From positions 1-14,485 of the forward strand of contig CAYPXH010000034.1 in NCBI GenBank assembly GCA_964414755.1: a DNA stretch of 14,485 nucleotides, in the 5' to 3' direction. This DNA is from JAEUKQ01 sp964414755. Lineage in GTDB: Bacteria; Pseudomonadota; Alphaproteobacteria; JAEUKQ01. Under the pieces are notes generated by a model. That model had not been told where the DNA came from. It did not search any database and was given only the letters and a program-made list of their open reading frames with translations. The position numbers and the translations under genes were made by a program. Below, in pieces: positions 7,516 through 13,848 of this stretch. How positions within the stretch are numbered: the first letter of the stretch is position 1; each line of letters begins with the position of its first letter.

Positions 7516-7944
7516 TTAATTAATACATGCCTGCCATTCGACGGCTGCCAGCAACCCGTTTTGGTCGGCATCACACCCGGCTAATAATTGCCGATTAAAA
7601 TGTAAACATTCTTCACGACTAATTTGTTGGCTTTTATCGTGATCAATAAGGGTAAATCGTTGTTGAATTGTTGTTTGCAGCTGCCTTTTATCGGGGCGGT
7701 TATAATATTCCAAAAAACTACTTACTTCCGCCAGGCTTAGTTGGTCGTCCTTGTTATCATCAAGGCGGTTGAAGCGCTGAATACATTCACTGTCAATTTC
7801 AGCATAGCTTAATTGTTGGTCTTTATCCCAATCAACATCATTAAACCATGTCCAGGCCGCCGATTCGGTATTCTGCCCCAACAAACTTGCAGGCCAAACA
7901 GCATAAGTTACAGTACTTAAAACAACCAACAGGCGCAGTAACAT
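7516..7944 (-). CDS. Exported EF-hand protein with four calcium-binding loops
   Basis: This 142-residue protein begins with a signal peptide (hydrophobic about 4-22), so it should act in the periplasm or outside. Four EF-hand loops follow in sequence: D38-x-D40-x-D42-x-Q44-x-S46-x-x-E49, D62-x-N64-x-D66-x-Q68-x-S70-x-x-E73, D101-x-D103-x-S105-x-Q107-x-S109-x-x-E112 and D125-x-D127-x-N129-x-L131-x-A133-x-x-E136. All have the ligating acidic residues and the final glutamate. Glutamine at position 7 replaces the usual variable residue in three of them. Calcium binding is strongly suggested; the partner and role are unknown. AAGGGA seven bases before the ATG is a good ribosome site. It lies 41 bases after rlmB and 13 bases before the ABC transporter gene, so co-expression is likely. 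Confidence 0.85.
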   Translation of the reverse strand: MLLRLLVVLSTVTYAVWPASLLGQNTESAAWTWFNDVDWDKDQQLSYAEIDSECIQRFNRLDDNKDDQLSLAEVSSFLEYYNRPDKRQLQTTIQQRFTLIDHDKSQQISREECLHFNRQLLAGCDADQNGLLAAVEWQACIN

Positions 7945-7985
7945 ATCATATTCCCTTGAAATCTTGTGTATTGAAGCATAACAAG

Positions 7986-8771
7986 TTATTTGGCGGCAAG
8001 CAATAATTGCTGTCTGCGAACTTCATAAAGTGTTACAGCCGCAGCATTAGAAACATTAAGCTGATCGATAGGGGGAAGGGTTGGCAAATGTACCATAAAA
8101 TCACATTGATCGCGTGTCAGGCGGCGTAAACCAGGACCTTCGGCACCAAATACAAGGGCAATTTTGGCGGGTAATTTGACCGTTCCAATGGTATCCTTTG
8201 CATCATGGCTAAGCCCCATACACCAAAAACCATCTTTTTTGATCTGATCCATAAATTGACTAAGATTAGTGGCCTTTACCATTGCTATTGTATCTAAAGC
8301 CCCCGAAGCGGCCTTTGCCAGCGCACCACTTTCAGAAGCACTATGGTGGTCAGTTAGTACAACAGCGGCTGCACCAAAAGCAGCACCCGAGCGCATAATA
8401 GCCCCCACATTTTGCGGGTCGGTTACTTGGTCTAAAATAATCAGGGTGGCGGGGGCAGAATCATCGATCGGTAATATTTCTTCAATCGCTGGTTCGTTTA
8501 AAGGGCTGACCATGGCCAAAATATCCTGGGTAACGGCGCCGGGCGCATATTTTTGCAATAAATGAGCGTCAATTTGTTCAATGGTTAGGCGGCGTTTTCT
8601 TGCTTGCTCGGCAAAAAATGTTGGCAAGTGTGCCGGATAGGTTGATGCCAGTCTTTTGATAGTTCTTTTTTGATTGAATAAGGCCGACTGTACGGCGTGT
8701 GTGCCATACATCCAATATTCTTTAGAGCGGTGGCTGTCAGCGCCGTGATTGGAGCGATGATGTTTCTGCAT
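7986..8771 (-). CDS. rlmB: 23S rRNA (guanosine-2'-O-)-methyltransferase RlmB (TrmH family)
   Basis: RlmB uses S-adenosylmethionine to methylate the 2'-OH of G2251 in the P-loop of 23S rRNA. The 261-residue protein has a basic tail of about 18 residues, then the substrate-binding N domain beginning YWMYGTHAVQSAL (19-31). The SPOUT knot domain follows, with LDQVTDPQNVGAIMRSGAAFGA (113-134), VFGAEGPGLRR (207-217) and LPPIDQLNVSNAAAVTLYE (232-250). These correspond to motifs 1, 2 and 3 of TrmH-type enzymes, including the catalytic-site arginine R127 and the knot asparagines N239 and N242. The RlmB assignment over other SPOUT enzymes rests on the N domain and length. A weak AGG precedes the ATG by about 6 bases. 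It is the first gene of the minus-strand set with the EF-hand and ABC genes. Confidence 0.93.
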   Translation of the reverse strand: MQKHHRSNHGADSHRSKEYWMYGTHAVQSALFNQKRTIKRLASTYPAHLPTFFAEQARKRRLTIEQIDAHLLQKYAPGAVTQDILAMVSPLNEPAIEEILPIDDSAPATLIILDQVTDPQNVGAIMRSGAAFGAAAVVLTDHHSASESGALAKAASGALDTIAMVKATNLSQFMDQIKKDGFWCMGLSHDAKDTIGTVKLPAKIALVFGAEGPGLRRLTRDQCDFMVHLPTLPPIDQLNVSNAAAVTLYEVRRQQLLLAAK

Positions 8772-8835
8772 AATAAACCTATTATTTACTTTTCTATAGC
8801 AATTGGGAGGTAGCTGTAACTTCTATGTTTTGTGT

Positions 8836-8863
8836 TTGAAACGATTGGTATATTGTGTATATA
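8836..8863 (+). promoter_or_regulatory. Predicted promoter of the exported hypothetical protein gene
   Basis: TTGAAA (8836-8841) and TATATA (8858-8863), 16 bases apart, could start transcription near 8870. A perfect TATAAT at 8883-8888 also occurs, but it has no -35 partner and is too close to the ribosome site to be the main promoter. Confidence 0.35.
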
Positions 8864-8905
8864 TAGAAAATAAGATCAAAACTATAATAGTTTTTCAGGA
8901 GATGC

Positions 8906-9571
8906 ATGCGAAAAATTCTGATATTTCAGAAAATTATTGTATTGATTGGATTCTTATATACTGGCTTGTCGCGGGGTGAGGTTGCGGCTCAAGATTTGAG
9001 TTGGATTCCAAATTTGCCAGATTTTGTAGGGCGGGAGTCAGACACTATATTGACAGGGTTTAGAGGGGAAGATGATTTTTTCGATTTTTTCTATATATTC
9101 TATATAAAGCTAAGCTTATACAGTGATATGCGTCCATACACTGCTGATCGTCATGGGGAAGATAAGGGTTATACAGATGTTACAGAATTGGATCCCCCTC
9201 CTCTTAGCTATGTATTGCGTAATCCCCTTACCGTTGAGATTAGACAACTCAGTAATGTTTTTCCAAAAGTTCAAGAAATAGATGGGACAATTATTGCTGA
9301 AACTTATTATTGCGAACAAGGAACACAGAATTGTATACGTACGTCGATTTTAGCTGCTGTGAGCGAAACAGGTGAAATGTACGGTTGTATTTTAGGTGGA
9401 GCGAAAGAGATGCCTTCTGAGTCCAGACATTTTAAGACGCAATATAATTTTTGGTTGAGCAGTGATTTTGAGATTGCGCTGCAAGTAGTTCAAACGAACT
9501 TGGAAAACGAAAGCGGATATTTAGGCTGTGATAGGATAAGCCGGATAATTGACAACAGACCAACGAGCTAA
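8906..9571 (+). CDS. Exported hypothetical protein with four cysteines
   Basis: I do not recognise a family for this 221-residue protein. It starts with a signal peptide (hydrophobic about 5-20, likely cleaved after VAAQ near residue 28), so it should be periplasmic, secreted or surface-associated. Four cysteines in the mature part, C136, C143, C161 and C208, could form two disulfides. An aromatic patch at 58-73 (FFDFFYIFYIKL) and an acidic/proline stretch at 91-99 are other visible traits. No enzyme motif or repeat is seen. AGGAG four bases before the ATG is the best ribosome site in this region and supports the start. It is the only plus-strand protein gene between rlmB and tRNA-Tyr, two genes often adjacent in alphaproteobacteria, so it may be an insertion there (inference). 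Confidence 0.75.
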   Translation: MRKILIFQKIIVLIGFLYTGLSRGEVAAQDLSWIPNLPDFVGRESDTILTGFRGEDDFFDFFYIFYIKLSLYSDMRPYTADRHGEDKGYTDVTELDPPPLSYVLRNPLTVEIRQLSNVFPKVQEIDGTIIAETYYCEQGTQNCIRTSILAAVSETGEMYGCILGGAKEMPSESRHFKTQYNFWLSSDFEIALQVVQTNLENESGYLGCDRISRIIDNRPTS

Positions 9572-9636
9572 GGGTCATGTGATACGTTGCCAAGGGAAAT
9601 TATGTTTTTGTCATAGCTAACAAAAAGGGGCACAAT

Positions 9637-9660
9637 AGTTGGCAGAAGAAATTGCCAATT
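9637..9660 (+). terminator. Hairpin after the exported hypothetical gene, possible terminator
   Basis: AGTTGGCA (9637-9644) and TGCCAATT (9653-9660) form an 8-bp stem with one G-U pair and an 8-base loop. They are 66 bases past the stop. No uninterrupted T-run follows, so termination would be weak. An AT-only inverted repeat (TTTTTGT 9605-9611 with ACAAAAA 9620-9626) lies just upstream. Confidence 0.3.
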
Positions 9661-9755
9661 AATATGGGAAAAATTTTTATGAAAATACAAAATGAATTTT
9701 GTGAAGGACAAGAGTTTTTCATTGACAAATAATTGTAAACCGACAAATTTAGCGG

Positions 9756-9784
9756 TTGTTTTCTAAAAAACCTGTCTGTATATT
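9756..9784 (+). promoter_or_regulatory. Predicted tRNA-Tyr promoter
   Basis: TTGTTT (9756-9761) and TATATT (9779-9784) are exactly 17 bases apart. Transcription would start near 9791, leaving only a very short 5' leader before the tRNA at 9793. A perfect TTGACA at 9722-9727 lies upstream but has no good -10 partner. Confidence 0.4.
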
Positions 9785-9792
9785 GCACGGTT

Positions 9793-9878
9793 GGAGAGAT
9801 GCCCGAGTGGCTAAAGGGGACGGTCTGTAAAACCGTTGGCGTACGCCTACGTAGGTTCGAATCCTACTCTCTCCACCA
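9793..9878 (+). tRNA. tRNA-Tyr (anticodon GTA)
   Basis: The acceptor arm GGAGAGA (9793-9799) pairs with TCTCTCC (9868-9874), followed by the discriminator A and an encoded CCA (9876-9878). The anticodon stem ACGGT/ACCGT encloses the loop CTGTAAA, with anticodon GTA at 9827-9829, reading tyrosine codons. The T arm is GTAGG-TTCGAAT-CCTAC. The long variable arm (TGGCGTACGCC region) makes it a class II tRNA, as expected for bacterial tRNA-Tyr. In many alphaproteobacteria tRNA-Gly and tuf follow it; neither is found downstream here. Confidence 0.97.
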
Positions 9879-10044
9879 ATCTCCTGTTCCAAGACATCCG
9901 TGAAAATCCAAAGTCATAAGTCTGATATTGCTACTATCTTTTTAACCCAAGGAACATTGTAAGTTTTCGGGTGTTTCGAAGCAAAAAGAACATAATGCCA
10001 TCGAACAATCACGCGCCAGGCGTGAAGATGAGTAGCAAATCATA

Positions 10045-10080
10045 AGGGCTATTTTTTGTTACTAACTAATAGCTTTGTTT
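10045..10080 (+). terminator. Possible terminator of the tRNA-Tyr transcript
   Basis: GCTATT (10048-10053) and AATAGC (10068-10073) can pair, extended by A-U/G-U pairs outside, with a 14-base loop and TTTGTTT after the stem. The long loop and AT-rich stem make it weak. Confidence 0.25.
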
Positions 10081-10124
10081 AAGATGTTTGTGGGATCAAT
10101 TATAAAAAATGGCTTTTCAGAAAC

Positions 10125-10142
10125 GGGCGGCGATAGCTGCCC
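10125..10142 (+). terminator. GC-rich hairpin, possible tRNA-side or dehydrogenase-side terminator
   Basis: GGGCGGC (10125-10131) and GCTGCCC (10136-10142) form a 7-bp stem with a GATA loop. The one non-Watson-Crick pair is G-U on the plus strand but A-C on the minus strand, so it folds better on plus. ATAATTTTAT follows on plus. It would fit a terminator protecting the minus-strand dehydrogenase gene from plus-strand transcription. Confidence 0.4.
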
Positions 10143-10184
10143 ATAATTTTATGGTAAGCGATAAATTTTTTTCTGAAAATTTTT

Positions 10185-11171
10185 CTAAGTATACATAATG
10201 ACCATTTTACCAATTGCGGCACCACTTTCTAAAAATTCATGTGCTTGGCGAATGTTCTCGACAGAGGCTTGCATAGTCTGACCTAGTGTTGTTTTAATTT
10301 TTCCACATTCGACCAACTTAGCTAAATTTGATAGGAAAATGCCCTGTTCTTTGGGGTTATGTTCATGCATGGATTTGGTAAACATAAATTCCCAATGAAT
10401 AGATAATGATTTTGATTTAAAAGATGTAATATCAAAAGATTTTGGGTCGTTCATTTCAATCAAGATCAAGCTACCAAAAGGCTTTAAAATACTTGGAATA
10501 ATTGGTAAATATTCGTGTGCATGTGTAGTGCAAAAGACAATATCCATGGGCCCAAATTGCGCAAGTTCGGCCTTTAAATTGCGCCCAATAACGTGATCTG
10601 TCCCCATGTGTTGAACCCATTCTATTGTTTTTGGCCGTGATGCGGTTGCGATAACTTTGGCTTGTGTGTGTACTTTAAGTAATTGAATGGCAATCGAACC
10701 AACGCCACCTGCGCCACCAATAATTAACACCTTGGTGTCTTTCGTATAATTAAATCCCCGCTCAAAAAGAGCCTCGTGTGCCGTCAGTCCGGTTAGTGGC
10801 AGTGCAGCCGCCTGGGCAAAATCAAAAGTACGCGGTTTTCGAGCAATAAGCCGGTAATCAACAGCTTGAAGTTTGGCATAGCTGCCGTCGCGCTGAACAT
10901 CGCCTGCATAATATACTTCATCACCAATCTTAAATCCCTGGACATTCTTGCCCAGTTTTTCAATAATTCCGGCGGCATCCCAGCCTAATATAACCCCCCG
11001 ATCAGTCGAAGCCGATCGAGATTGTCTTATTTTTGTATCAACCGGATTAAAAGAAGCTGCTTGAACATTTACCATAACGTCATGATCGGTTAATATAGGG
11101 TCTGCAATATTGACCATCTTTATTTGAAAATCACTTAATTTATGAGCTGTTTGGTAGGTGAATGCATACAT
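10185..11171 (-). CDS. Zinc-independent medium-chain dehydrogenase/reductase (quinone-oxidoreductase-like)
   Basis: This 328-residue MDR-superfamily protein probably reduces or oxidises a carbonyl or alkene with NAD(P)H. The catalytic domain shows FNPVDTKIRQ (41-50) and ILGWDAAGIIEKLG (61-74). The Rossmann fold has the nucleotide-binding motif IIGGAGGVGSIAIQLL (150-165). The cysteine and histidine ligands of zinc alcohol dehydrogenases are absent, so despite the frequent database name zinc-binding alcohol dehydrogenase family protein it should be zinc-free. It most resembles the ZADH-like/TIGR02817-type subgroup. The substrate is unknown. No strong ribosome site is seen before the ATG. The neighbouring GNAT gene on the same strand is 144 bases upstream, so a shared transcript is possible but unproven. 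Confidence 0.88.
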   Translation of the reverse strand: MYAFTYQTAHKLSDFQIKMVNIADPILTDHDVMVNVQAASFNPVDTKIRQSRSASTDRGVILGWDAAGIIEKLGKNVQGFKIGDEVYYAGDVQRDGSYAKLQAVDYRLIARKPRTFDFAQAAALPLTGLTAHEALFERGFNYTKDTKVLIIGGAGGVGSIAIQLLKVHTQAKVIATASRPKTIEWVQHMGTDHVIGRNLKAELAQFGPMDIVFCTTHAHEYLPIIPSILKPFGSLILIEMNDPKSFDITSFKSKSLSIHWEFMFTKSMHEHNPKEQGIFLSNLAKLVECGKIKTTLGQTMQASVENIRQAHEFLESGAAIGKMVIMYT

Positions 11172-11315
11172 GGTTGCGCCTGATGACGGGGTTGTTGTTC
11201 TTTAAGGTAGGGCGTAATTATTAAACACAAGCGATGTCATTTTAAAGTGGTTCAGTAGTAAAAAGACAGGTTGGTTAAGGACATCAATATAGTTATTTTT
11301 ATGGCAAAAGCACAC

Positions 11316-11924
11316 TCATTTTCCTTTCGTTGTTGGATGTTGTTGATAGCCAGGATTAAACCAAACAAGGCTAACCTCGTTTTCAAAATAGCCAGTTGAA
11401 AGAAAAAATTTGTGCTTAAACTGCCCTTCAACAACAAAACCACAACTTTTATAAAGCTTAAGGGCTGCCTGGTGGCTTGCAAATACCGATAATTCCAATC
11501 TTAAAACATCTGGCCGTTCTTTGATAATCTGTTTTTGCAGGGAAGTTAATAGCGTTTTACCAATACCCTGGCCCTGAAAAGCAGGAGAAACAACGATAAT
11601 CAAATTATTTAATATATGGTGCATGAAGGCTGGTTTTTCACGTACAGCATGGGTTTCTGCAACAATTTGATGTTGATTTACATCGGTTGTTTCAACCACT
11701 AACCCCAAACCATCGGTGCAGGCCGATTGACAAAAATCTTTTACCCAAGCGCCCGTTATATCATTGGGACTATTAGCAATACTAAGACCACCATACCCAC
11801 CTTGCTTAACAACAAGTTTATAAAGCGTCACCAGTTCTGCCTGGTCAGCAGTTTTTAGGGGGCGTATATGGAAATTTTGAATAGGGATCACGTCTAAAGA
11901 CCAAATAGTAATATTGAAAAACAC
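11316..11924 (-). CDS. GNAT family N-acetyltransferase
   Basis: This is a second, unrelated type of GNAT enzyme. Motif A is IVVSPAFQGQGIGKTLLTSL (110-129), with the acetyl-CoA loop Q-G-Q-G-I-G. Motif B is SHQAALKLYKSCGFVVEG (150-167), and the fold start is FHIRPLKTADQAELVTLY (18-35). It transfers acetyl from acetyl-CoA to an unknown amine. The start is uncertain: the longest frame begins at a GTG (11924) with no ribosome site, and another GTG at 11891 (giving 191 residues) leaves a more typical N-terminus. The end is intact, with a 14-residue polar tail. It sits between the DUF1287 gene (117 bases upstream) and the dehydrogenase gene on the same strand. Confidence 0.82.
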   Translation of the reverse strand: MFFNITIWSLDVIPIQNFHIRPLKTADQAELVTLYKLVVKQGGYGGLSIANSPNDITGAWVKDFCQSACTDGLGLVVETTDVNQHQIVAETHAVREKPAFMHHILNNLIIVVSPAFQGQGIGKTLLTSLQKQIIKERPDVLRLELSVFASHQAALKLYKSCGFVVEGQFKHKFFLSTGYFENEVSLVWFNPGYQQHPTTKGK

Positions 11925-12041
11925 TATCTATTGTGTAACCATAATACCCAAAAATTTCTACTACTAAAGACATTTTAAAATAACCCTGCTGTCTCGAAAG
12001 GTCAGAAAAATCGATTGTGTCAATAGTGATTATTATCTGGT

Positions 12042-12635
12042 TTATTCTAATCCATATCGGAAATGTCCATGGATTGGGTAGCTAAACAGCATGTCTTCAA
12101 TTTGAACCCCCAAGCCTATATTATGCACGATTAGGGGGCGTTTTCCATCGGCACTTTTAAGGTTGGTAACCAAGCCAATATGGGGTACCGGGATACGCCA
12201 GCTTACGATGTCGCCAGGTTGATAATCGGTACCGTTTGATGATATTACCAATACCTTGCTATGGCGTTTAAAAAACGTTTCCAAATTGGGTACACGTCGA
12301 TGATCAATGTTTGTGTCAGGTTTCTTAAGTGCCCAAATAGTAGGATAAAGGTTAAAATTATTTTTCATATCCTCGTGGACAAGTTGCTGTAAATCAATAC
12401 CAATAGTGCGGTATGCGCGAACGAGAACATCACTGCAAACCCCATATGTTACTGGAACATCACCCATTGGGTAAGCTATGGCATGATAACGTGAGTCATA
12501 AATAACTAATTGCTGAGTCTGGTCAATGGCACTTTGGATTAAACGGCTGGTTAAAGAGGTTGTGTGCTGCGCATAGGCTGTTTTAACTAAGATAACGGCC
12601 AAAGCTATCATAATATGCCTTATCACTAACTGCAT
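12042..12635 (-). CDS. Exported DUF1287 protein (YijF-like), papain-like motifs
   Basis: This 197-residue protein has a signal peptide ending AYA-Q near residue 22, so it is exported. The rest is a clear DUF1287 domain, the family of E. coli YijF: VIYDSRYHAIAYPMGDVP (44-61), YGVCSDVLVRAYRTIGIDLQ (64-83), LVHEDMKNNFNLYP (85-98), DHRRVPNLETFF (111-122), YQPGDIVSW (138-146), PHIGLV (151-156) and LIVHNIGLG (168-176). The order of C67, then GDIVSW and H152, resembles NlpC/P60 and CHAP cell-wall hydrolases, with H171 as a further candidate. A murein-related hydrolase role is inference, since the family has no established activity. AGGA about 10 bases before the ATG supports the start; an in-frame ATG at residue 9 is possible. 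It is transcribed divergently from the DUF1289-PNP genes. Confidence 0.88.
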   Translation of the reverse strand: MQLVIRHIMIALAVILVKTAYAQHTTSLTSRLIQSAIDQTQQLVIYDSRYHAIAYPMGDVPVTYGVCSDVLVRAYRTIGIDLQQLVHEDMKNNFNLYPTIWALKKPDTNIDHRRVPNLETFFKRHSKVLVISSNGTDYQPGDIVSWRIPVPHIGLVTNLKSADGKRPLIVHNIGLGVQIEDMLFSYPIHGHFRYGLE

Positions 12636-12672
12636 GATAAATATTTCCTATGGATGAACCTGCGAAACGTTA

Positions 12673-12701
12673 TTGTCAGTTGATAATCATTCGTTTATAA
12701 C
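12673..12701 (+). promoter_or_regulatory. Predicted promoter of the DUF1289-PNP-MFS genes
   Basis: TTGTCA (12673-12678) and TATAAC (12696-12701), 17 bases apart, each match consensus at five of six positions. This is the best promoter in the window. Transcription would begin near 12708, about 55 bases before the TTG start codon. Confidence 0.6.
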
Positions 12702-12723
12702 TGAGCTATAACAAAATAAACAA
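12694..12723 (-). promoter_or_regulatory. Predicted divergent promoter of the DUF1287 gene
   Basis: On the minus strand TTGTTT (12718-12723) and TATAAA (12694-12699) are 18 bases apart. The -10 overlaps the -10 of the plus-strand promoter almost completely, so the two would compete for or share RNA polymerase. Confidence 0.45.
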
Positions 12724-12762
12724 ATTATTTTTCATTCACTTGCTTTTTGTGGTATTTGTCGC

Positions 12763-12930
12763 TTGTCTCAAACATCGCCCTGCATCAAAATTTGCCAACT
12801 TGATCAAACCCGAGCTTTTTGTATAGGGTGTGGCCGCACCCTGGCCGAGATTAGATCGTGGCCATTTTTAACGACAACAGAACGGCAAGAAATTATAAAG
12901 CGTTTGGCTACATTTTATAAAAATTCTTGA
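12763..12930 (+). CDS. DUF1289 small Cys4 protein
   Basis: This is a 55-residue protein with the DUF1289 pattern: SPCIKICQLD (5-14), then AFCIGCGRTLAEIRSWPFLTTTERQEII (18-45). Cysteines C7, C11, C20 and C23 form a compact C-x3-C...C-x2-C cluster that probably binds zinc or another metal. The family is common in proteobacteria and uncharacterised. The start is TTG, chosen because family members begin a few residues before SPC-x-x-x-C. The frame stays open upstream to 12712 without ATG or GTG. That extension would add a CGIC pair, which may be coincidence. No strong ribosome site is visible. The stop lies 32 bases before the purine nucleoside phosphorylase gene, so they are likely on one transcript from the promoter at 12673. 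Confidence 0.82.
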   Translation: MSQTSPCIKICQLDQTRAFCIGCGRTLAEIRSWPFLTTTERQEIIKRLATFYKNS

Positions 12931-12962
12931 TCAACGAATAAACCAACAATTGGATCATATCA

Positions 12963-13805
12963 ATGTCACAACAGCAAATATTTCCAAATTCTCTGCGCGA
13001 TGCGGTTACCACCATTCGGCGACAGAACAAAGCTTTTGAGCCAACTATAGGAATTATCCTTGGTTCTGGTATGGGTTCTTTGGTTGATCATGTTCAAGAT
13101 CCTGTGGCGATTGATTACAACAATATTCCTGGCTTCCCTATACCAAAGGTTCAGGGACACCAGGGGCGTTTAGTTATGGGTAAACTTGCGGGACAAAATG
13201 TGACTTGTTTGCAGGGGCGCGTACACTTTTATGAGGGCGATGTCAGTCTTTTTCTGAGACAGATGGTGCGTACACTAAAATTACTGGGTTGCCACACACT
13301 ACTTGTAACTAATGCTGCGGGTTCTTTAAGAACAGATATGCCTGCTGGAAGCGTTATGATGATTACAGATCATCTAAATTACAGCATTCCCAATCCCCTT
13401 GTTGGACTGAATGATGATGAAATTGGCCCCAGGTTCATTGGCATGGATCAAGCTTATGACAATCTCTTACAGCAAAAAATGCGTGTGGCTGCGACGTCAA
13501 TTAAAATGAAATTATATGAGGGAATATATCTAGGTTGTCGCGGGCCTAATTTTGAAACTCCGGCAGAAATTCGTGCCTTTATACGGTTGGGCGCAGATGC
13601 TGTTGGTATGTCAACTATTCCAGAGGTTATCTTGGCACGTCATTGCGGATTACGGGTTGCTGGATTATCTTTGATAACAAATCTTGGGGCAGGTATGAGC
13701 CATGAGCTTCTAACCCATGAACATACACTACAACAGGCTGCAAAAAGCAGTGCCGCACTTCAACAACTTGTTCTTGGATTTCTTAAAACAATGGCGATTA
13801 AGTGA
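12963..13805 (+). CDS. Purine nucleoside phosphorylase, trimeric (6-oxopurine) type
   Basis: It splits inosine or guanosine with phosphate to release the base and ribose-1-phosphate, in the cytosol. The 280-residue length fits the trimeric mammalian-like PNP class rather than hexameric DeoD. Recognisable sites are the phosphate loop LGSGMGS (33-39, S35), GHQG (65-68, H66), QGRVHFYEG (84-92, R86/H88/Y90), TNAAG (116-120), RGPNFETPAE (193-202, E198), VGMSTIPE (214-221, M216) and LITNLGAGM (237-245, T239/N240). E198 and N240 correspond to the glutamate and asparagine that select 6-oxopurines in human PNP, so adenosine is not the expected substrate. GGA about 9 bases before the ATG serves as ribosome site. 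The MFS transporter gene begins 43 bases downstream. The name punA, xapA or deoD cannot be chosen from sequence alone. Confidence 0.95.
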   Translation: MSQQQIFPNSLRDAVTTIRRQNKAFEPTIGIILGSGMGSLVDHVQDPVAIDYNNIPGFPIPKVQGHQGRLVMGKLAGQNVTCLQGRVHFYEGDVSLFLRQMVRTLKLLGCHTLLVTNAAGSLRTDMPAGSVMMITDHLNYSIPNPLVGLNDDEIGPRFIGMDQAYDNLLQQKMRVAATSIKMKLYEGIYLGCRGPNFETPAEIRAFIRLGADAVGMSTIPEVILARHCGLRVAGLSLITNLGAGMSHELLTHEHTLQQAAKSSAALQQLVLGFLKTMAIK

Positions 13806-13848
13806 CTACGATGATAGGCTTTATAGGGGTTAATGGTGTTTTATTGAC

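Larger units (their letters stand above)
9879..10184. other. Region downstream of tRNA-Tyr without a recognisable gene
   Basis: This is 306 bases between the tRNA and the end of the dehydrogenase gene. I see no convincing gene. It contains two hairpins, listed separately, and a small one, CACGC-GCCAG-GCGTG, near 10006-10020. A 33-codon minus-strand frame (10043 to 9942) matches nothing I know. No repeat of the tRNA 3' end and no integrase are visible, so there is no positive evidence for an integrated element. Confidence 0.5.

Noticed and set aside
7503..7574. Longer start of the ABC transporter at 7574
   Set aside because: It overlaps the C-terminal codons of the EF-hand gene by 59 bases and adds 24 residues with no family counterpart; the ATG at 7502 is more natural.
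9942..10043. 33-codon minus-strand frame downstream of tRNA-Tyr
   Set aside because: No ribosome site, no family resemblance, and length within chance expectation.
12680..12695. Fur box between the divergent promoters
   Set aside because: Only the left half (TGATAAT) fits; the right half has too few matches to call a site.
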